A stretch of 64,000 nt of DNA from Mesorhizobium sp. B2-8-5 (GCF_006440675.2 NZ_CP083951.1:1302001-1366000), one strand, 5' to 3'; positions 32,613 through 44,175 are shown, numbered from the stretch's first letter. A program made the numbers and translations. The notes: generated from the sequence alone by a model not told the origin.

Positions 32613-33926
32613 ATGCAATCCATCCTCAAGCCGCTCCTGATGGTCGCCGCGATGGCGATGGGCATAAATGCTGCCGTCACCTTGCCTGCCCGAGCAACCC
32701 TCGAGCTCAACGTCAACAAAGGCAATGTCGAGCCGATGCCGATCGCCATCCCTGACTTTCAGGGAGGGCTTGGACCGCAGATATCGGAGATCGTCGCAGC
32801 CGACCTGAAGCGGTCAGGACTGTTCGCGCCGATCGACAAGGCCGCCTTTGTCGAAAAGATCACGAATCCGGATGCCCAGCCTCGTTTCGACGACTGGAAG
32901 GTCATCAATGCGCAGGCGCTGGTGACCGGCAGCGTGAGCAAGGAGGCGGATGGCCGCATTCGCGCCCAGTACCGCCTGTGGGATATTTTCGGCAACCAGC
33001 AGTTGGCCGGCGAGCAGTTTTTCGCCAACGACGCCAACCAACGCCGTGTCGCGCACATCATCGCCGATGCGATCTATGAGAAGATCACCGGCGAAAAGGG
33101 TTATTTCGACACCCGCGTCGTCTTCGTCGACGAGTCCGGCGCCAAGAACGCCCGCAAGAAGCGGCTCGCCATCATGGACCAGGACGGCGCCAATGTGCGC
33201 TACCTGTCGGACGGCCGCGCGATCGTTCTGACGCCGCGCTTCTCGCCGAACCGGCAGGAAATCACCTACATGTCCTATGAAAGCGGGCAGCCGAAGGTCT
33301 ATCTGCTGCAGATCGAGACTGGACAGCGCGAGCTGGTGGGCAACTTCCCCGGCATGACGTTCGCGCCGCGCTTTTCGCCCGACGGCCAGAAGGTGATCAT
33401 GAGCCTGCTGCGCGATGACGGCAATTCCAACATCTTCGCCATGGATCTGAGGAGCCGTTCGACGACGCGGCTCACCGATTCGACCGCGATCGACACTTCT
33501 CCTTCCTATTCGCCGGACGGCTCGCAGATCGTCTTCACCTCCGACCGCGGCGGCGGCAGCGGCCGTTCGCAGATTTACGTCATGGGCGCGGACGGCTCCA
33601 ATCCGCACCGCATCTCCTTCGGCGACGGCGTCTATTCGACGCCCGTCTGGTCGCCGCGCGGCGACCTCATCGCCTTCACCAAGCAGAGCGGCGGCGAATT
33701 CCAGATCGGCGTCATGAAGACCGATGGCTCGGGCGAGCGCATCCTGTCCTCCGGCTTCCAGCAGGAGGGTCCGACCTGGGCGCCGAATGGTCGCGTGCTG
33801 ATGTTCTTCCGCGACACCGCCGGCGGTCCCAAGCTGGTCTCGGTCGATCTCACCGGCCGCAATGAACAGCAGATTCCGACCGCGAACTATGCGTCGGACC
33901 CGGCGTGGTCGCCGCTTTTGGAGTGA
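32613..33926 (+). CDS. tolB: Tol-Pal system periplasmic protein TolB
   Basis: A 437-residue periplasmic protein with a signal peptide ([21 protein letters not shown]), the N-terminal TolB domain ([20 protein letters not shown]) and a six-bladed propeller of WD40-like PD40 repeats, visible as repeated FSPDG(Q/S)K/Q motifs ([45 protein letters not shown]). It shuttles between TolA and Pal. pal normally follows directly; here an S23-like gene lies between. Confidence 0.97.
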   Translation: MQSILKPLLMVAAMAMGINAAVTLPARATLELNVNKGNVEPMPIAIPDFQGGLGPQISEIVAADLKRSGLFAPIDKAAFVEKITNPDAQPRFDDWKVINAQALVTGSVSKEADGRIRAQYRLWDIFGNQQLAGEQFFANDANQRRVAHIIADAIYEKITGEKGYFDTRVVFVDESGAKNARKKRLAIMDQDGANVRYLSDGRAIVLTPRFSPNRQEITYMSYESGQPKVYLLQIETGQRELVGNFPGMTFAPRFSPDGQKVIMSLLRDDGNSNIFAMDLRSRSTTRLTDSTAIDTSPSYSPDGSQIVFTSDRGGGSGRSQIYVMGADGSNPHRISFGDGVYSTPVWSPRGDLIAFTKQSGGEFQIGVMKTDGSGERILSSGFQQEGPTWAPNGRVLMFFRDTAGGPKLVSVDLTGRNEQQIPTANYASDPAWSPLLE

Positions 33927-33939
33927 GGGGGAAGAAAGA

Positions 33940-33970
33940 GGAATTGAAGAACTGAAGAAATTGAAGAATT
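33940..33970. repeat. Left arm of the inverted repeat around the S23-like gene
   Basis: A purine-rich stretch made of GAATTGAAGAA-like units (GGAATTGAAGAACTGAAGAA continuing to AATTGAAGAATT) just before the ATG at 33976. Its reverse complement is found at 34365-34394 with only about three differences, so RNA from this region can form a stem of about 30 bp enclosing the whole gene. Confidence 0.8.
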
Positions 33971-33975
33971 GAAGA

Positions 33976-34353
33976 ATGGAGAAAGAGGGTAGCTACATCA
34001 AGCGCGCGAAGGATCTGGAGGTCTATAGGCGTGCTTATGCAGTTTCCCTCGACGTCCATAAAGCCACACTCGTTTTCCCGAAAATCGAGCAATACGCGCT
34101 GGCTGATCAAATGCGTCGATCCAGCAAGGCGATATGCGCCAATCTGGCTGAGGGCTTCGCCAAACAGACCCATTCCAGGCCCGAATTCGCGCGGTTCATC
34201 TCGATGGCTCTGGGATCGTGCAGCGAAATGGAAACGTGGATTTCTTACGCGTTCGACCTTGACTACATCACACAAGCGCAGCGCAGCGAATGGCTGCAAT
34301 CATATGCTCACATCCATGGAATGCTGGTGAATCTGAGGGAAAGATTGAAGTGA
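33976..34353 (+). CDS. Four-helix bundle protein, 23S rRNA IVS (S23)-like
   Basis: A 125-residue helical protein of the four-helix-bundle family first seen in intervening sequences of 23S rRNA (TIGR02436): KRAKDLEVYRRAYAVSLDVH, EQYALADQMRRSSKAICANLAEGFAK and FARFISMALGSCSEMETWIS are the usual conserved helices. Such genes occur inside 23S rRNA insertions and also alone in genomes; related proteins (Avd) serve diversity-generating retroelements, but no reverse transcriptase is present here. The gene is enclosed by an inverted repeat of about 30 bases, the same layout as rRNA intervening sequences, and separates tolB from pal. The Shine-Dalgarno sequence overlaps the repeat. Cellular role unknown. 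Confidence 0.88.
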   Translation: MEKEGSYIKRAKDLEVYRRAYAVSLDVHKATLVFPKIEQYALADQMRRSSKAICANLAEGFAKQTHSRPEFARFISMALGSCSEMETWISYAFDLDYITQAQRSEWLQSYAHIHGMLVNLRERLK

Positions 34354-34364
34354 CCCTTTTCGCC

Positions 34365-34394
34365 AATTCTTCAATTCCTCAATTCTTCAATTCC
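34365..34394. repeat. Right arm of the inverted repeat around the S23-like gene
   Basis: AATTCTTCAATTCCTCAATT then CTTCAATTCC, starting 12 bases after the stop of the S23-like gene; reverse complement of 33940-33970 with about three differences. A C/T-rich run with TTTTTT follows (34395-34402), so on the plus strand the structure might also end transcription. Confidence 0.8.
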
Positions 34395-34596
34395 CCTTTT
34401 TTCACAACCCGGTCGCGTTTTAGCCGCATTTCCGCCTAGGGTCCGCGCGCAATGTCGCCCCTTGGAAAGCGTGGGGCCAAGCAGTCGCGGACGGCGGCTC
34501 GAAACCAAATATTAACCGTGTTTCTTGAATGCCGGTTAACCCAAACGTGGTTACTGGGTGATCAACGAAATCACTCGAATGCGAAGGAGAGGCGGC

Positions 34597-35103
34597 ATGG
34601 GCCGTATCGCAGCACTTACCCGAAACCCGGCCATGATCGCGCTGGTGGCGGCTCTCGCCATTACCGGTTGCGCCTCGAAGAAGACCCCGAACAGCGCGGC
34701 CGATCTCGGCCTCAACGGTGCCGGTGCCGCTACGCCGGGTTCCGCGCAGGACTTCACCGTCAACATCGGCGACCGCATCTTCTTCGATACCGATTCCTCG
34801 TCGATCCGCGCCGATGCGCAGACCACGCTGGCCCGCCAGGCGCAGTGGCTCAACCAGTACCGCCAGTACGCGATCGTCATCGAAGGCCATGCCGACGAGC
34901 GCGGCACGCGTGAGTACAATCTGGCGCTGGGCGCCCGCCGCGCCGCCGCCACGCGCGACTTCCTGGTCTCCAAGGGCGTCTCCGCCGGCCGCTTGAAGAC
35001 GATTTCCTACGGCAAGGAGCGTCCGGTCGCGGTCTGCGACGACATCTCCTGCTGGTCGCAGAACCGCCGCGCCGTCACCACGCTTTCCGGCGCCGGCTCC
35101 TGA
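34597..35103 (+). CDS. pal: Peptidoglycan-associated lipoprotein Pal
   Basis: A 168-residue lipoprotein. The start at 34597 has AAGGAGA upstream. Signal peptide with lipobox AITGC (acylated Cys25), a short linker, and an OmpA-like domain: DRIFFDTDSSSIRADAQTTL, IVIEGHADERGTREYNLALG, GARRAAATRDFL and ISYGKERPVAVCDD. Anchors the outer membrane to peptidoglycan and binds TolB. The space of more than 240 bases before it, beyond the S23-like gene, could carry its own promoter. Confidence 0.97.
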   Translation: MGRIAALTRNPAMIALVAALAITGCASKKTPNSAADLGLNGAGAATPGSAQDFTVNIGDRIFFDTDSSSIRADAQTTLARQAQWLNQYRQYAIVIEGHADERGTREYNLALGARRAAATRDFLVSKGVSAGRLKTISYGKERPVAVCDDISCWSQNRRAVTTLSGAGS

Positions 35104-35162
35104 TCGATTTTCGCCAAGGGCGCCAGGCGTCCCAGGCGACAAAAATACAACATCCCAAAATG

Positions 35163-35188
35163 AAAGGCGGCCTCAGGGCCGCCTTTTT
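35163..35188 (+). terminator. Terminator after pal
   Basis: AAAGGCGGCC-tcag-GGCCGCCTTT plus two further T residues: perfect 10-bp stem ending the tol-pal transcript before cpoB. Confidence 0.9.
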
Positions 35189-35313
35189 CATTTGCAACGG
35201 ATTGAAACAAAATTTGGCCGAAGTCTCGCGTCCTGCTATGAGCGCGAGGGCGCTTTCTCCCACTGTTTGATTTGGAAAGGCGCATCAGGCCAACACCCAC
35301 CGCGAGAGACAGA

Positions 35314-36480
35314 ATGCATTTCAGAACGGTCCTGAGCGGCACGCTTGCGCTGCTGCTCGTATCAAGCCTCCCAAGCCTTGCCGCCTCGGCTGACAGTGCC
35401 GGGCGGGCCTCCGACAGCGGGTTCACCTTCCGTCTGCCGACGCTTGGCATCTTCGGCGACAAGAAGAAGCCGGAACAGGCGCAGATCGCGCAGCAGGATG
35501 GCGGCGCTGGCATGACTGGCCTGGAGGACCAGCTTCGCCAGATGAACGGCAAGATCGAGGAGCTCAATTTCCAGATCCTGCAGATGCAGGAACAGATGCG
35601 CAAGCAGCAGGAAGACAATGAGTTCCGTTTCCAGCAGCTCGAGGGCGGTTCGCAAGGAGGCGCCAAGCCGGCCGGGCAGAAGAAATCGGAAGCCGCGCCC
35701 CAGGACGGGGACAGCAACGACGGCAACACCAATCTCGGCGATGCCGGCACTGGTCAATCCGGCACCGGCGACGCCGGAACCGACAACGGCGTCGCCCAGG
35801 CTCCGGCGACGCAGGCGCCGGCCGACACCGGCGCGCAAAACGGCGGCAAAAGCGTTGGCGACGTCATCGTGGAATCGCAGACCGGCGATCCCGGCAAGCT
35901 GATCACCGGCGCGCCGCCGAAGAATTTCGGCACCATCACCGTTGACAAGAACGGCAATGTGGTCAATGCCGAGACCGGTTCGCAGGCCGGCGCGCCGGCG
36001 GAAGCCCCGGCGGCCACCGCAAGCGCTCCTTCCGCCGAGACGCCGGCCAAGAAGAACAAGGCCGGCGACACGCAAGTTGCCGCGCTGCCGTCGACCAACG
36101 ATCCCGACGAGCTCTACCGCAACTCCTACCAGTTCATCCTGTCGGGCGATTACCCGACCGCCGAGCAGGGTTTTCGCGATCATATTTCGCGCTTCCCCAA
36201 GGACGCCAAGGCGGCGGATGCGCATTACTGGCTGGGCGAGTCGCTGCTCGGCCAGCAGAAATACCGTGACGCGGCCGAGATATTCCTCGCCGCCAGCAAG
36301 GAATACCCGAAGGCCAAGAAGGCGCCCGACATGCTGCTCAAGCTCGGCGTTTCGCTGGTCGGCCTGAAGCAGAACGACGTGGCCTGCGCCACCTTCAGCG
36401 AGATCGGCAAGCGCTATCCCGACGTTTCCGGCGCGCTCAAGGAACGCATCAAGCAGGAAAAGGCGCTGGCGGCGTGCTGA
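35314..36480 (+). CDS. cpoB: Cell division coordinator CpoB (YbgF)
   Basis: A 388-residue periplasmic protein with a signal peptide (MHFRTVLSGTLALLLVSSLP), an N-terminal trimerising coiled coil (LEDQLRQMNGKIEELNFQIL, about residues 70-112), a long linker rich in Gly, Ala, Thr and Asn, and three C-terminal TPR units (ELYRNSYQFILSGDYPTAEQ, AHYWLGESLLGQQKYRDAAE, PDMLLKLGVSLVGLKQNDVA). CpoB links Tol activity to peptidoglycan synthesis. The linker is longer than in E. coli (263 residues in total there). It ends by overlapping tilS. Confidence 0.93.
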   Translation: MHFRTVLSGTLALLLVSSLPSLAASADSAGRASDSGFTFRLPTLGIFGDKKKPEQAQIAQQDGGAGMTGLEDQLRQMNGKIEELNFQILQMQEQMRKQQEDNEFRFQQLEGGSQGGAKPAGQKKSEAAPQDGDSNDGNTNLGDAGTGQSGTGDAGTDNGVAQAPATQAPADTGAQNGGKSVGDVIVESQTGDPGKLITGAPPKNFGTITVDKNGNVVNAETGSQAGAPAEAPAATASAPSAETPAKKNKAGDTQVAALPSTNDPDELYRNSYQFILSGDYPTAEQGFRDHISRFPKDAKAADAHYWLGESLLGQQKYRDAAEIFLAASKEYPKAKKAPDMLLKLGVSLVGLKQNDVACATFSEIGKRYPDVSGALKERIKQEKALAAC

Positions 36481-37850
36481 CGCCCGATACCAAAACTCAC
36501 CTTTCAGACCACCTTTTCTTCGACCTAGACTTTTCGACCGGCGCCGTTGCGGCCGTGTCCGGCGGCAGCGACTCGACCGCCCTGCTTATTCTCCTCAAGG
36601 ATTACTTCGATCGGACCGCATCGGGCGCCAGGCTGCTCGCGGTGACCGTCGATCATGGCCTAAGGCCAGGCTCGGCCGTCGAGGCGCGGCAGGTTGCCCG
36701 TTTCTGCGCCGAGCGCGGCATCGCGCATCGCATTCTTCCCTGGCGCGGCGACAAGCCCGCGACCGGTCTGCCGGCCGCCGCGCGCGAGGCGCGCTACAGG
36801 CTGCTTGCCGAAGCGGCCGGCGCCGAAGGCATCAAGCTGATCCTGACCGGCCATACCGCCGACGACCAGGCCGAGACGGTGCTGATGCGGCAGGCCCGCG
36901 ACGAGGAAGGCCGGGGCCTTGCCGGCATGGCGCCCGCCACGCTGCACGACTGGCGGATATGGATCGTCCGGCCGCTGCTAGGCATCAGGCGCGGGATGTT
37001 GCGCGCCATGCTGCGGGCTCGCGACATCGGCTGGATCGAGGACCCTACCAATGTCGATATCCGGTTCGAGCGGCCGCGCGTGCGGGCAAAGCTCGGGCAG
37101 GGTGATGGCGAACGGCGGATCGCGGAAGCGTTGGCACGGTCACAGCAGGCGGCTCTCGAGCGCCACGACATCGGCCGCCGCGCCGCCGTGCTCATCGACG
37201 CGTTTGCCGACAGGCCGGTTCCGGGCCTCATCCGCCTCGACCGCGAGTTTACCGAGCATGAGGATGGCCAAGCCGCCCTCTATGCGCTGCGCATCCTGTT
37301 GGCCGCTGTCGGCGGCATGTCGTTCCTCGCCGACGAGGCGCGCTGCGCCGCGCTGCTTTTCCGCCTGCGGTCGGCTCCGCTTTGCGCCACATTGTCGCGG
37401 ACGGTGGTCGACGCGCGCCGAACCGGCATTTTCCTGCGCCGCGAGAACCGCAACCTGCCCGCTGCCCTGCCGCCGTCGGATAACCAGCTTTGGGACAACC
37501 GGCGACGCATCACTTTGAAAGACGGGCCGGGCGGCTTGGTGATCGCGCCGCTGGGGTCCGCCGCTGCCAGGAAAGCGCCTTTGAGCGAGGATATCCCACC
37601 AAGCCTTTCGCGCGCCGCGCTTGCCGCGGAGCCCGCGCTGTGGTCCGGAGACGAACGCCTTGATTTCACTGGCGGGGATGCCGGCCCGCGGGCGATCTCG
37701 ATGGTCCCAGTGGTAGCCCCTTTCGCCCGCTTCCTGCCGTCCTTCGATCTCGCGCCCGCCGCCGCCGCGGCGGACCTTGTCGGCGCGCTGCCGCCGCCGG
37801 CGCCGCCATTCCACGGCCATGATGGCGGCCGAGGGTGGGCGAAAGCTTAA
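36474..37850 (+). CDS. tilS: tRNA(Ile)-lysidine synthase TilS
   Basis: A 458-residue enzyme starting with GTG at 36474, overlapping the cpoB stop by seven bases, so it is translationally coupled. The PP-loop ATP site is AAVSGGSDSTALL (Ser29 to Ser34), followed by TVDHGLRPGSAVEARQVARF and ILTGHTADDQAETVLMR. It converts C34 to lysidine in the minor isoleucine tRNA, an essential reaction. The C-terminal part is variable and less conserved, as usual. Confidence 0.95.
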   Translation: MLTPDTKTHLSDHLFFDLDFSTGAVAAVSGGSDSTALLILLKDYFDRTASGARLLAVTVDHGLRPGSAVEARQVARFCAERGIAHRILPWRGDKPATGLPAAAREARYRLLAEAAGAEGIKLILTGHTADDQAETVLMRQARDEEGRGLAGMAPATLHDWRIWIVRPLLGIRRGMLRAMLRARDIGWIEDPTNVDIRFERPRVRAKLGQGDGERRIAEALARSQQAALERHDIGRRAAVLIDAFADRPVPGLIRLDREFTEHEDGQAALYALRILLAAVGGMSFLADEARCAALLFRLRSAPLCATLSRTVVDARRTGIFLRRENRNLPAALPPSDNQLWDNRRRITLKDGPGGLVIAPLGSAAARKAPLSEDIPPSLSRAALAAEPALWSGDERLDFTGGDAGPRAISMVPVVAPFARFLPSFDLAPAAAAADLVGALPPPAPPFHGHDGGRGWAKA

Positions 37851-37955
37851 CCGATACGTGCTGTTCTGCTTGGCAAGGGGAGGCGCTCTCCCTATGTTAG
37901 GCCCAAGCTTCTCCATCATCGCGGGTCCGTACGCGGGACCCCAACGGGACAATAG

Positions 37956-39890
<1,935 letters not shown>

Positions 39891-39911
39891 GTTTCGGTAG
39901 ACGATACAAAC

Positions 39912-39940
39912 AAACGCCGCGGATCAAACCGCGGCGTTTT
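39912..39940 (+). terminator. Terminator after ftsH
   Basis: AAACGCCGCGG-atcaaa-CCGCGGCGTTT followed by T: perfect 11-bp stem starting 22 bases after the stop. Confidence 0.9.
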
Positions 39941-40349
39941 CGTTTTGGGAGCGCCAAAGGTTTAGCTGGCGCGGCTGGTAAATTGGCGAAACCCGGCGCG
40001 ACAGCCAATCTCCCCCCTTGTGGGGGAGATGCCCGGCAGGGCAGAGAGGGGCGCTGTCCCGCCGGCCTCTCTTCGTCATCCTCGGGTCTGACCGGCTTGC
40101 CGTGACCGTAGCCGAAGGGCGCTTCCAACCTCTCCCTTTGTGGAGGAGATGTCCGGCAGAGAGGGCGAAAGGATCGCTACTTTGCGGTCGTCATTCTAGG
40201 GCGGAGCAAGGAGCGGAGCGACGCGCGCAGACCCTGGAATCCATGCCGTGATGCTAAGGCGTTGCAACGGCTGAGAATTTTGCTTCGATGCGTAGCCGAC
40301 GGCGAGCCTCCTTGTAGCGTGGGTATGACCTTTGTGAGCCACCCAACAA
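39941..40349. repeat. Repeat-rich intergenic region downstream of ftsH
   Basis: The 513-base gap from ftsH to the cysteine-repeat gene holds no supported gene but at least three repeat units. Two direct copies of the CTCCCC-type element lie at 40005-40053 (CCAATCTCCCCCCTTGTGGG, ending with AGAGGGGCG) and 40125-40167 (CCAACCTCTCCCTTTGTGGA). A third unit at 40193-40240 is a stem-loop with arms ATTCTAGGG and CCCTGGAAT. The mosaic arrangement is like that of rhizobial intergenic elements. Confidence 0.7.
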
Positions 40350-40383
40350 AAAGGCCCGCGCATCTTGCGATGCGCGGGCCTTT
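40350..40383 (-). terminator. Strong terminator of the cysteine-repeat gene
   Basis: 15-bp perfect stem AAAGGCCCGCGCATC / GATGCGCGGGCCTTT with loop TTGC; on the minus strand it is followed by TTTTTGTTGGG, so it ends the gene at 40404-41264, 21 bases after its stop. Confidence 0.9.
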
Positions 40384-40403
40384 CTCTGGAAGAGACTAAG
40401 CGA

Positions 40404-41264
40404 TCAGCTCTTCAGCTTGGCATTGCACAGGCTGTAGAAGCCGCCGCCCTTCTGGATCCACTTCAGGCCGTTCAGCGTGTTGGCATCCTTGTTGGCGTAG
40501 TACTGCTCGAGGCAGGTGTGCATGCGGCCCTTGGCCGGGGTCTCGGTGGCGAATTTCGGCGAAATCGCCTTCGGGAAGCTGACGCCCTTCGGCGCGGCGA
40601 CGGACGGCTTCGCCGGCTCGTTGGTGTAGGTGGCTTCCGTCGGAGCCGGCACGGTGTCGTCATCGTCGGCGCTGGCGCCGCACTCGGCCTTGCGGAAGTC
40701 GTTCCACTTCATGCCCTTGAGCGTGTTCGCCGTTTTCGCAGCCTGGTACTTGGTGCTGCATTCGGCCATGCTCAGGCCCTTGCCGCCGTCGGCAGCCGCG
40801 GTCGAGGTCTTGGCCGTCTTGGCGGGCGCGGTTGCCGCCGCGGCGGTTGCGCCGGCGCCGCACTCGGCCTTGCGGAAGTCGTTCCACTTCATGCCGTTCA
40901 GCGTGCCGGCGGATTTCGCAGCCTGGTATTTGGCGCTGCATTCCTTGGAGCTCAGGCCCTTGGCGGCGTCGTCGGTAGCGGCGGCGGCCGCCTTCGTCTT
41001 CTTGGCGGGCTTGGTGTCGGCGGCCTTCGTATCGGTCGCCGCCTTGGCGTCTGTCGCCGCCTTGGTGTCGGTGGCGGCGGAAGCGTCGCTGCCGCACTGC
41101 GCCTTGCGGTACTGGTTCCAGGTCTGGCCAGCGAGCGTTCCCGCATCCTTGGCCGCGTTATACTTGGTGCTGCACTCGGCCATGGTCAGCGCGTTGGCCG
41201 GCGCCGCCAGGAACAAGGTCGCGACGGTGATACCCGTCAAAGCTGCAAGTCTATGAATAAGCAT
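40404..41264 (-). CDS. Secreted protein with four two-cysteine repeats
   Basis: A 286-residue exported protein with signal peptide MLIHRLAALTGITVATLFLA. The mature protein has three near-identical repeats of about 30 residues, such as ECSAKYQAAKSAGTLNGMKW then NDFRKAECG, each with one cysteine near either end, and a fourth, more diverged copy at the C-terminus (HTCLEQYYANKDANTLNGLK ... YSLCNAKLKS). Linkers are Ala/Thr/Lys-rich. The repeat is reminiscent of the PsiF-type helical hairpin, where two cysteines likely form a disulfide, but I would not assign it firmly. GGGAG precedes the ATG. It is divergent from glmM and ends at a strong terminator. Function unknown. Confidence 0.8.
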   Translation of the reverse strand: MLIHRLAALTGITVATLFLAAPANALTMAECSTKYNAAKDAGTLAGQTWNQYRKAQCGSDASAATDTKAATDAKAATDTKAADTKPAKKTKAAAAATDDAAKGLSSKECSAKYQAAKSAGTLNGMKWNDFRKAECGAGATAAAATAPAKTAKTSTAAADGGKGLSMAECSTKYQAAKTANTLKGMKWNDFRKAECGASADDDDTVPAPTEATYTNEPAKPSVAAPKGVSFPKAISPKFATETPAKGRMHTCLEQYYANKDANTLNGLKWIQKGGGFYSLCNAKLKS

Positions 41265-41633
41265 GGCGTTTTCTCCCTTGCTGCCGCCAATAAGTGTCCC
41301 TATGCCAAATCAATAACTCTCAATGTCCGGTTGCGCCAGATGCTTCCGGCATGGGCGCCGTCACAAAGTGTGTTGCTCCCGATAAGGTGATGAATTGCTT
41401 GCCGGTTCGCCGCCAGTCAAGCTTTGCCGGTGGATAGGGCGCCGAAGAGCCTCGCACGGGCAGGTGTAGCGCCGGCAAGTCAAAGGTGGTGATAGGCTGC
41501 CGAATCACTTGCGCCGCCCGCGACAATGTTTTTCTAAGGATTGGTAATATATAATCACGAAATTTGATGATCGGATGCGGCCCCAATTGTGGCAATACGG
41601 GCGGCTGAAGAACCGACGGGGACTGTAAGGCAC

Positions 41634-42986
<1,353 letters not shown>

Positions 42987-43017
42987 ACCCCGGTTCCGTA
43001 GTTCCTCTAAATCCGCG

Positions 43018-43041
43018 AGCCCGCCGCCAGGCGGGCTTTTT
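43018..43041 (+). terminator. Terminator after glmM
   Basis: AGCCCGCC-gcca-GGCGGGCT followed by TTTT, 31 bases after the stop. Confidence 0.85.
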
Positions 43042-43113
43042 CGTCGCCGGGCGGGCCGTTCGGACAACGGCCTTCCCTCTAAAATTGTATAGAGTCGTGG
43101 TTAATCGGTACGG

Positions 43114-43128
43114 TTAAACGGCTTTTAA
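43114..43128 (+). promoter_or_regulatory. CtrA box TTAA-N7-TTAA upstream of the first porin gene
   Basis: TTAAACGGCTTTTAA matches the full CtrA site. A -10-like CATTAT at 43140-43145 puts the start of transcription near 43152, with the box at about -31, and a 55-base leader before the ATG. A further TTAA at 43101 adds a possible half site. Confidence 0.55.
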
Positions 43129-43206
43129 CCTTTGCAATTCATTATCCACACCCGAGGTCAATCATCTTCGGGCGATGTCGTCCCGAGGCTTCTTAGGGGT
43201 GACAGA

Positions 43207-44049
43207 ATGTTCAAAACAGCAAGAATGGCATTGCTTGCCGCGCTGTTCGCGGGCTTGGCCGGACCGCTCTTCGCGGCCGACCTCCCCGAACCGCAAATCG
43301 AAGAGGCACCGCCGCCGGTCGTCGAACAGCAGCCGATCGATGTCGGCGGCTGGTACATCCGCGGCGACATCGACTATCACTGGTCACACTTCGGCGGTTC
43401 CGATTACACCACCTACAACGCGGCAGCACCGCAGATTCCCGGCAGCTTCGCCACCGGCAAGCTGAAGGGTTCCTTCTCCGCCGGCGCCGGCGTCGGCTAT
43501 CAGGTCAATCAGTATTTCCGCACCGATGTCACCTTCGACTGGATGGGCAAGTCCGATTTCCAAGGCTCTACCAATGGCTTCTGTGCCACACCTACGGTAC
43601 ATGCCTGCACTTCCAGCGACACGAGTTCCTACAGCGCCATGCTGCTTCTGGCCAACGCCTATGTCGACATCGGCACATGGCACGGCGTTACGCCTTATGT
43701 CGGTGCCGGCATCGGCGGCGCCTGGGTCAAATGGGATACGCTGCACAACACCGATGACGATGGCTCATTCGAGCACAGCGGCGGCAAGGGCTGGCGCTTC
43801 GCCTATGCCCTCATGGCCGGCGCTTCCTACTGCCTGACCGATCAGGTCAAGCTCGATGTCGGTTACCGTTACAGCCACATCAATGGCGGCAAGATGTTCG
43901 AATACGCTTCGGACAGCAACGTAGGCCCGGGCTACGATCACGGCATCAGCGTGCATGAAGTTCGCGGTGGCCTCCGCTACCAGTTCGGCCAGTCCGACTG
44001 CGCTCCGCCGCCAGAGCCCTACCAGCCGGAACCGATCTACACCAAGTAA
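43207..44049 (+). CDS. Outer membrane beta-barrel protein (Omp25/31-like porin family)
   Basis: A 280-residue outer-membrane protein with signal peptide MFKTARMALLAALFAGLAGP ending in LFAADLP, a proline-rich N-terminal segment (EEAPPPVVEQQ), then the barrel starting GGWYIRGDIDYHWSHFGG. Family marks are GVGYQVNQYFRTDVTFDW, TPYVGAGIGGAWV, LDVGYRYSHINGG and the last strand VRGGLRYQF. A proline-rich tail (PPPEPYQPEPIY) after the last strand is unusual, since barrels normally end at the terminal aromatic residue. AGGGGTG precedes the ATG at 43207. A second member follows 200 bases downstream. Confidence 0.88.
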   Translation: MFKTARMALLAALFAGLAGPLFAADLPEPQIEEAPPPVVEQQPIDVGGWYIRGDIDYHWSHFGGSDYTTYNAAAPQIPGSFATGKLKGSFSAGAGVGYQVNQYFRTDVTFDWMGKSDFQGSTNGFCATPTVHACTSSDTSSYSAMLLLANAYVDIGTWHGVTPYVGAGIGGAWVKWDTLHNTDDDGSFEHSGGKGWRFAYALMAGASYCLTDQVKLDVGYRYSHINGGKMFEYASDSNVGPGYDHGISVHEVRGGLRYQFGQSDCAPPPEPYQPEPIYTK

Positions 44050-44075
44050 TCGTCTTCATTATCCCGAAATTCGTC

Positions 44076-44103
44076 AGCCGCCCGGCGCCAGCCGGGCGGC
44101 TTT
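44076..44103 (+). terminator. Terminator after the first porin gene
   Basis: AGCCGCCCGGC-gcca-GCCGGGCGGCT followed by TT: 11-bp perfect stem, with a weaker T-run. Confidence 0.85.
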
Positions 44104-44160
44104 CGCCTTTTATGACCGCTAAAATCCGATCAAAATCAATTCGGTAACCGGCTGTTATCC

Positions 44161-44175
44161 TTAACCGCCACTTAA
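44161..44175 (+). promoter_or_regulatory. CtrA box TTAA-N7-TTAA upstream of the second porin gene
   Basis: TTAACCGCCACTTAA is a perfect CtrA site. TAACAAT at 44186-44192 is a possible -10 at the right distance, leaving a leader of about 50 bases. Another TTAA at 44185-44188 lies nearby. Confidence 0.55.

Noticed and set aside
33976..34353. Avd accessory gene of a diversity-generating retroelement
   Set aside because: The four-helix-bundle family fits, but there is no reverse transcriptase, template repeat or variable-repeat protein within the window.
33940..34402. CRISPR-like repeats
   Set aside because: The short GAATTGAAGAA units have no unique spacers of regular length and the two groups are inverted relative to each other; no cas genes are present.
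34512..34560. CtrA box upstream of pal
   Set aside because: Two TTAA tetramers occur (near 34512 and 34537) but their distance is far more than seven bases.
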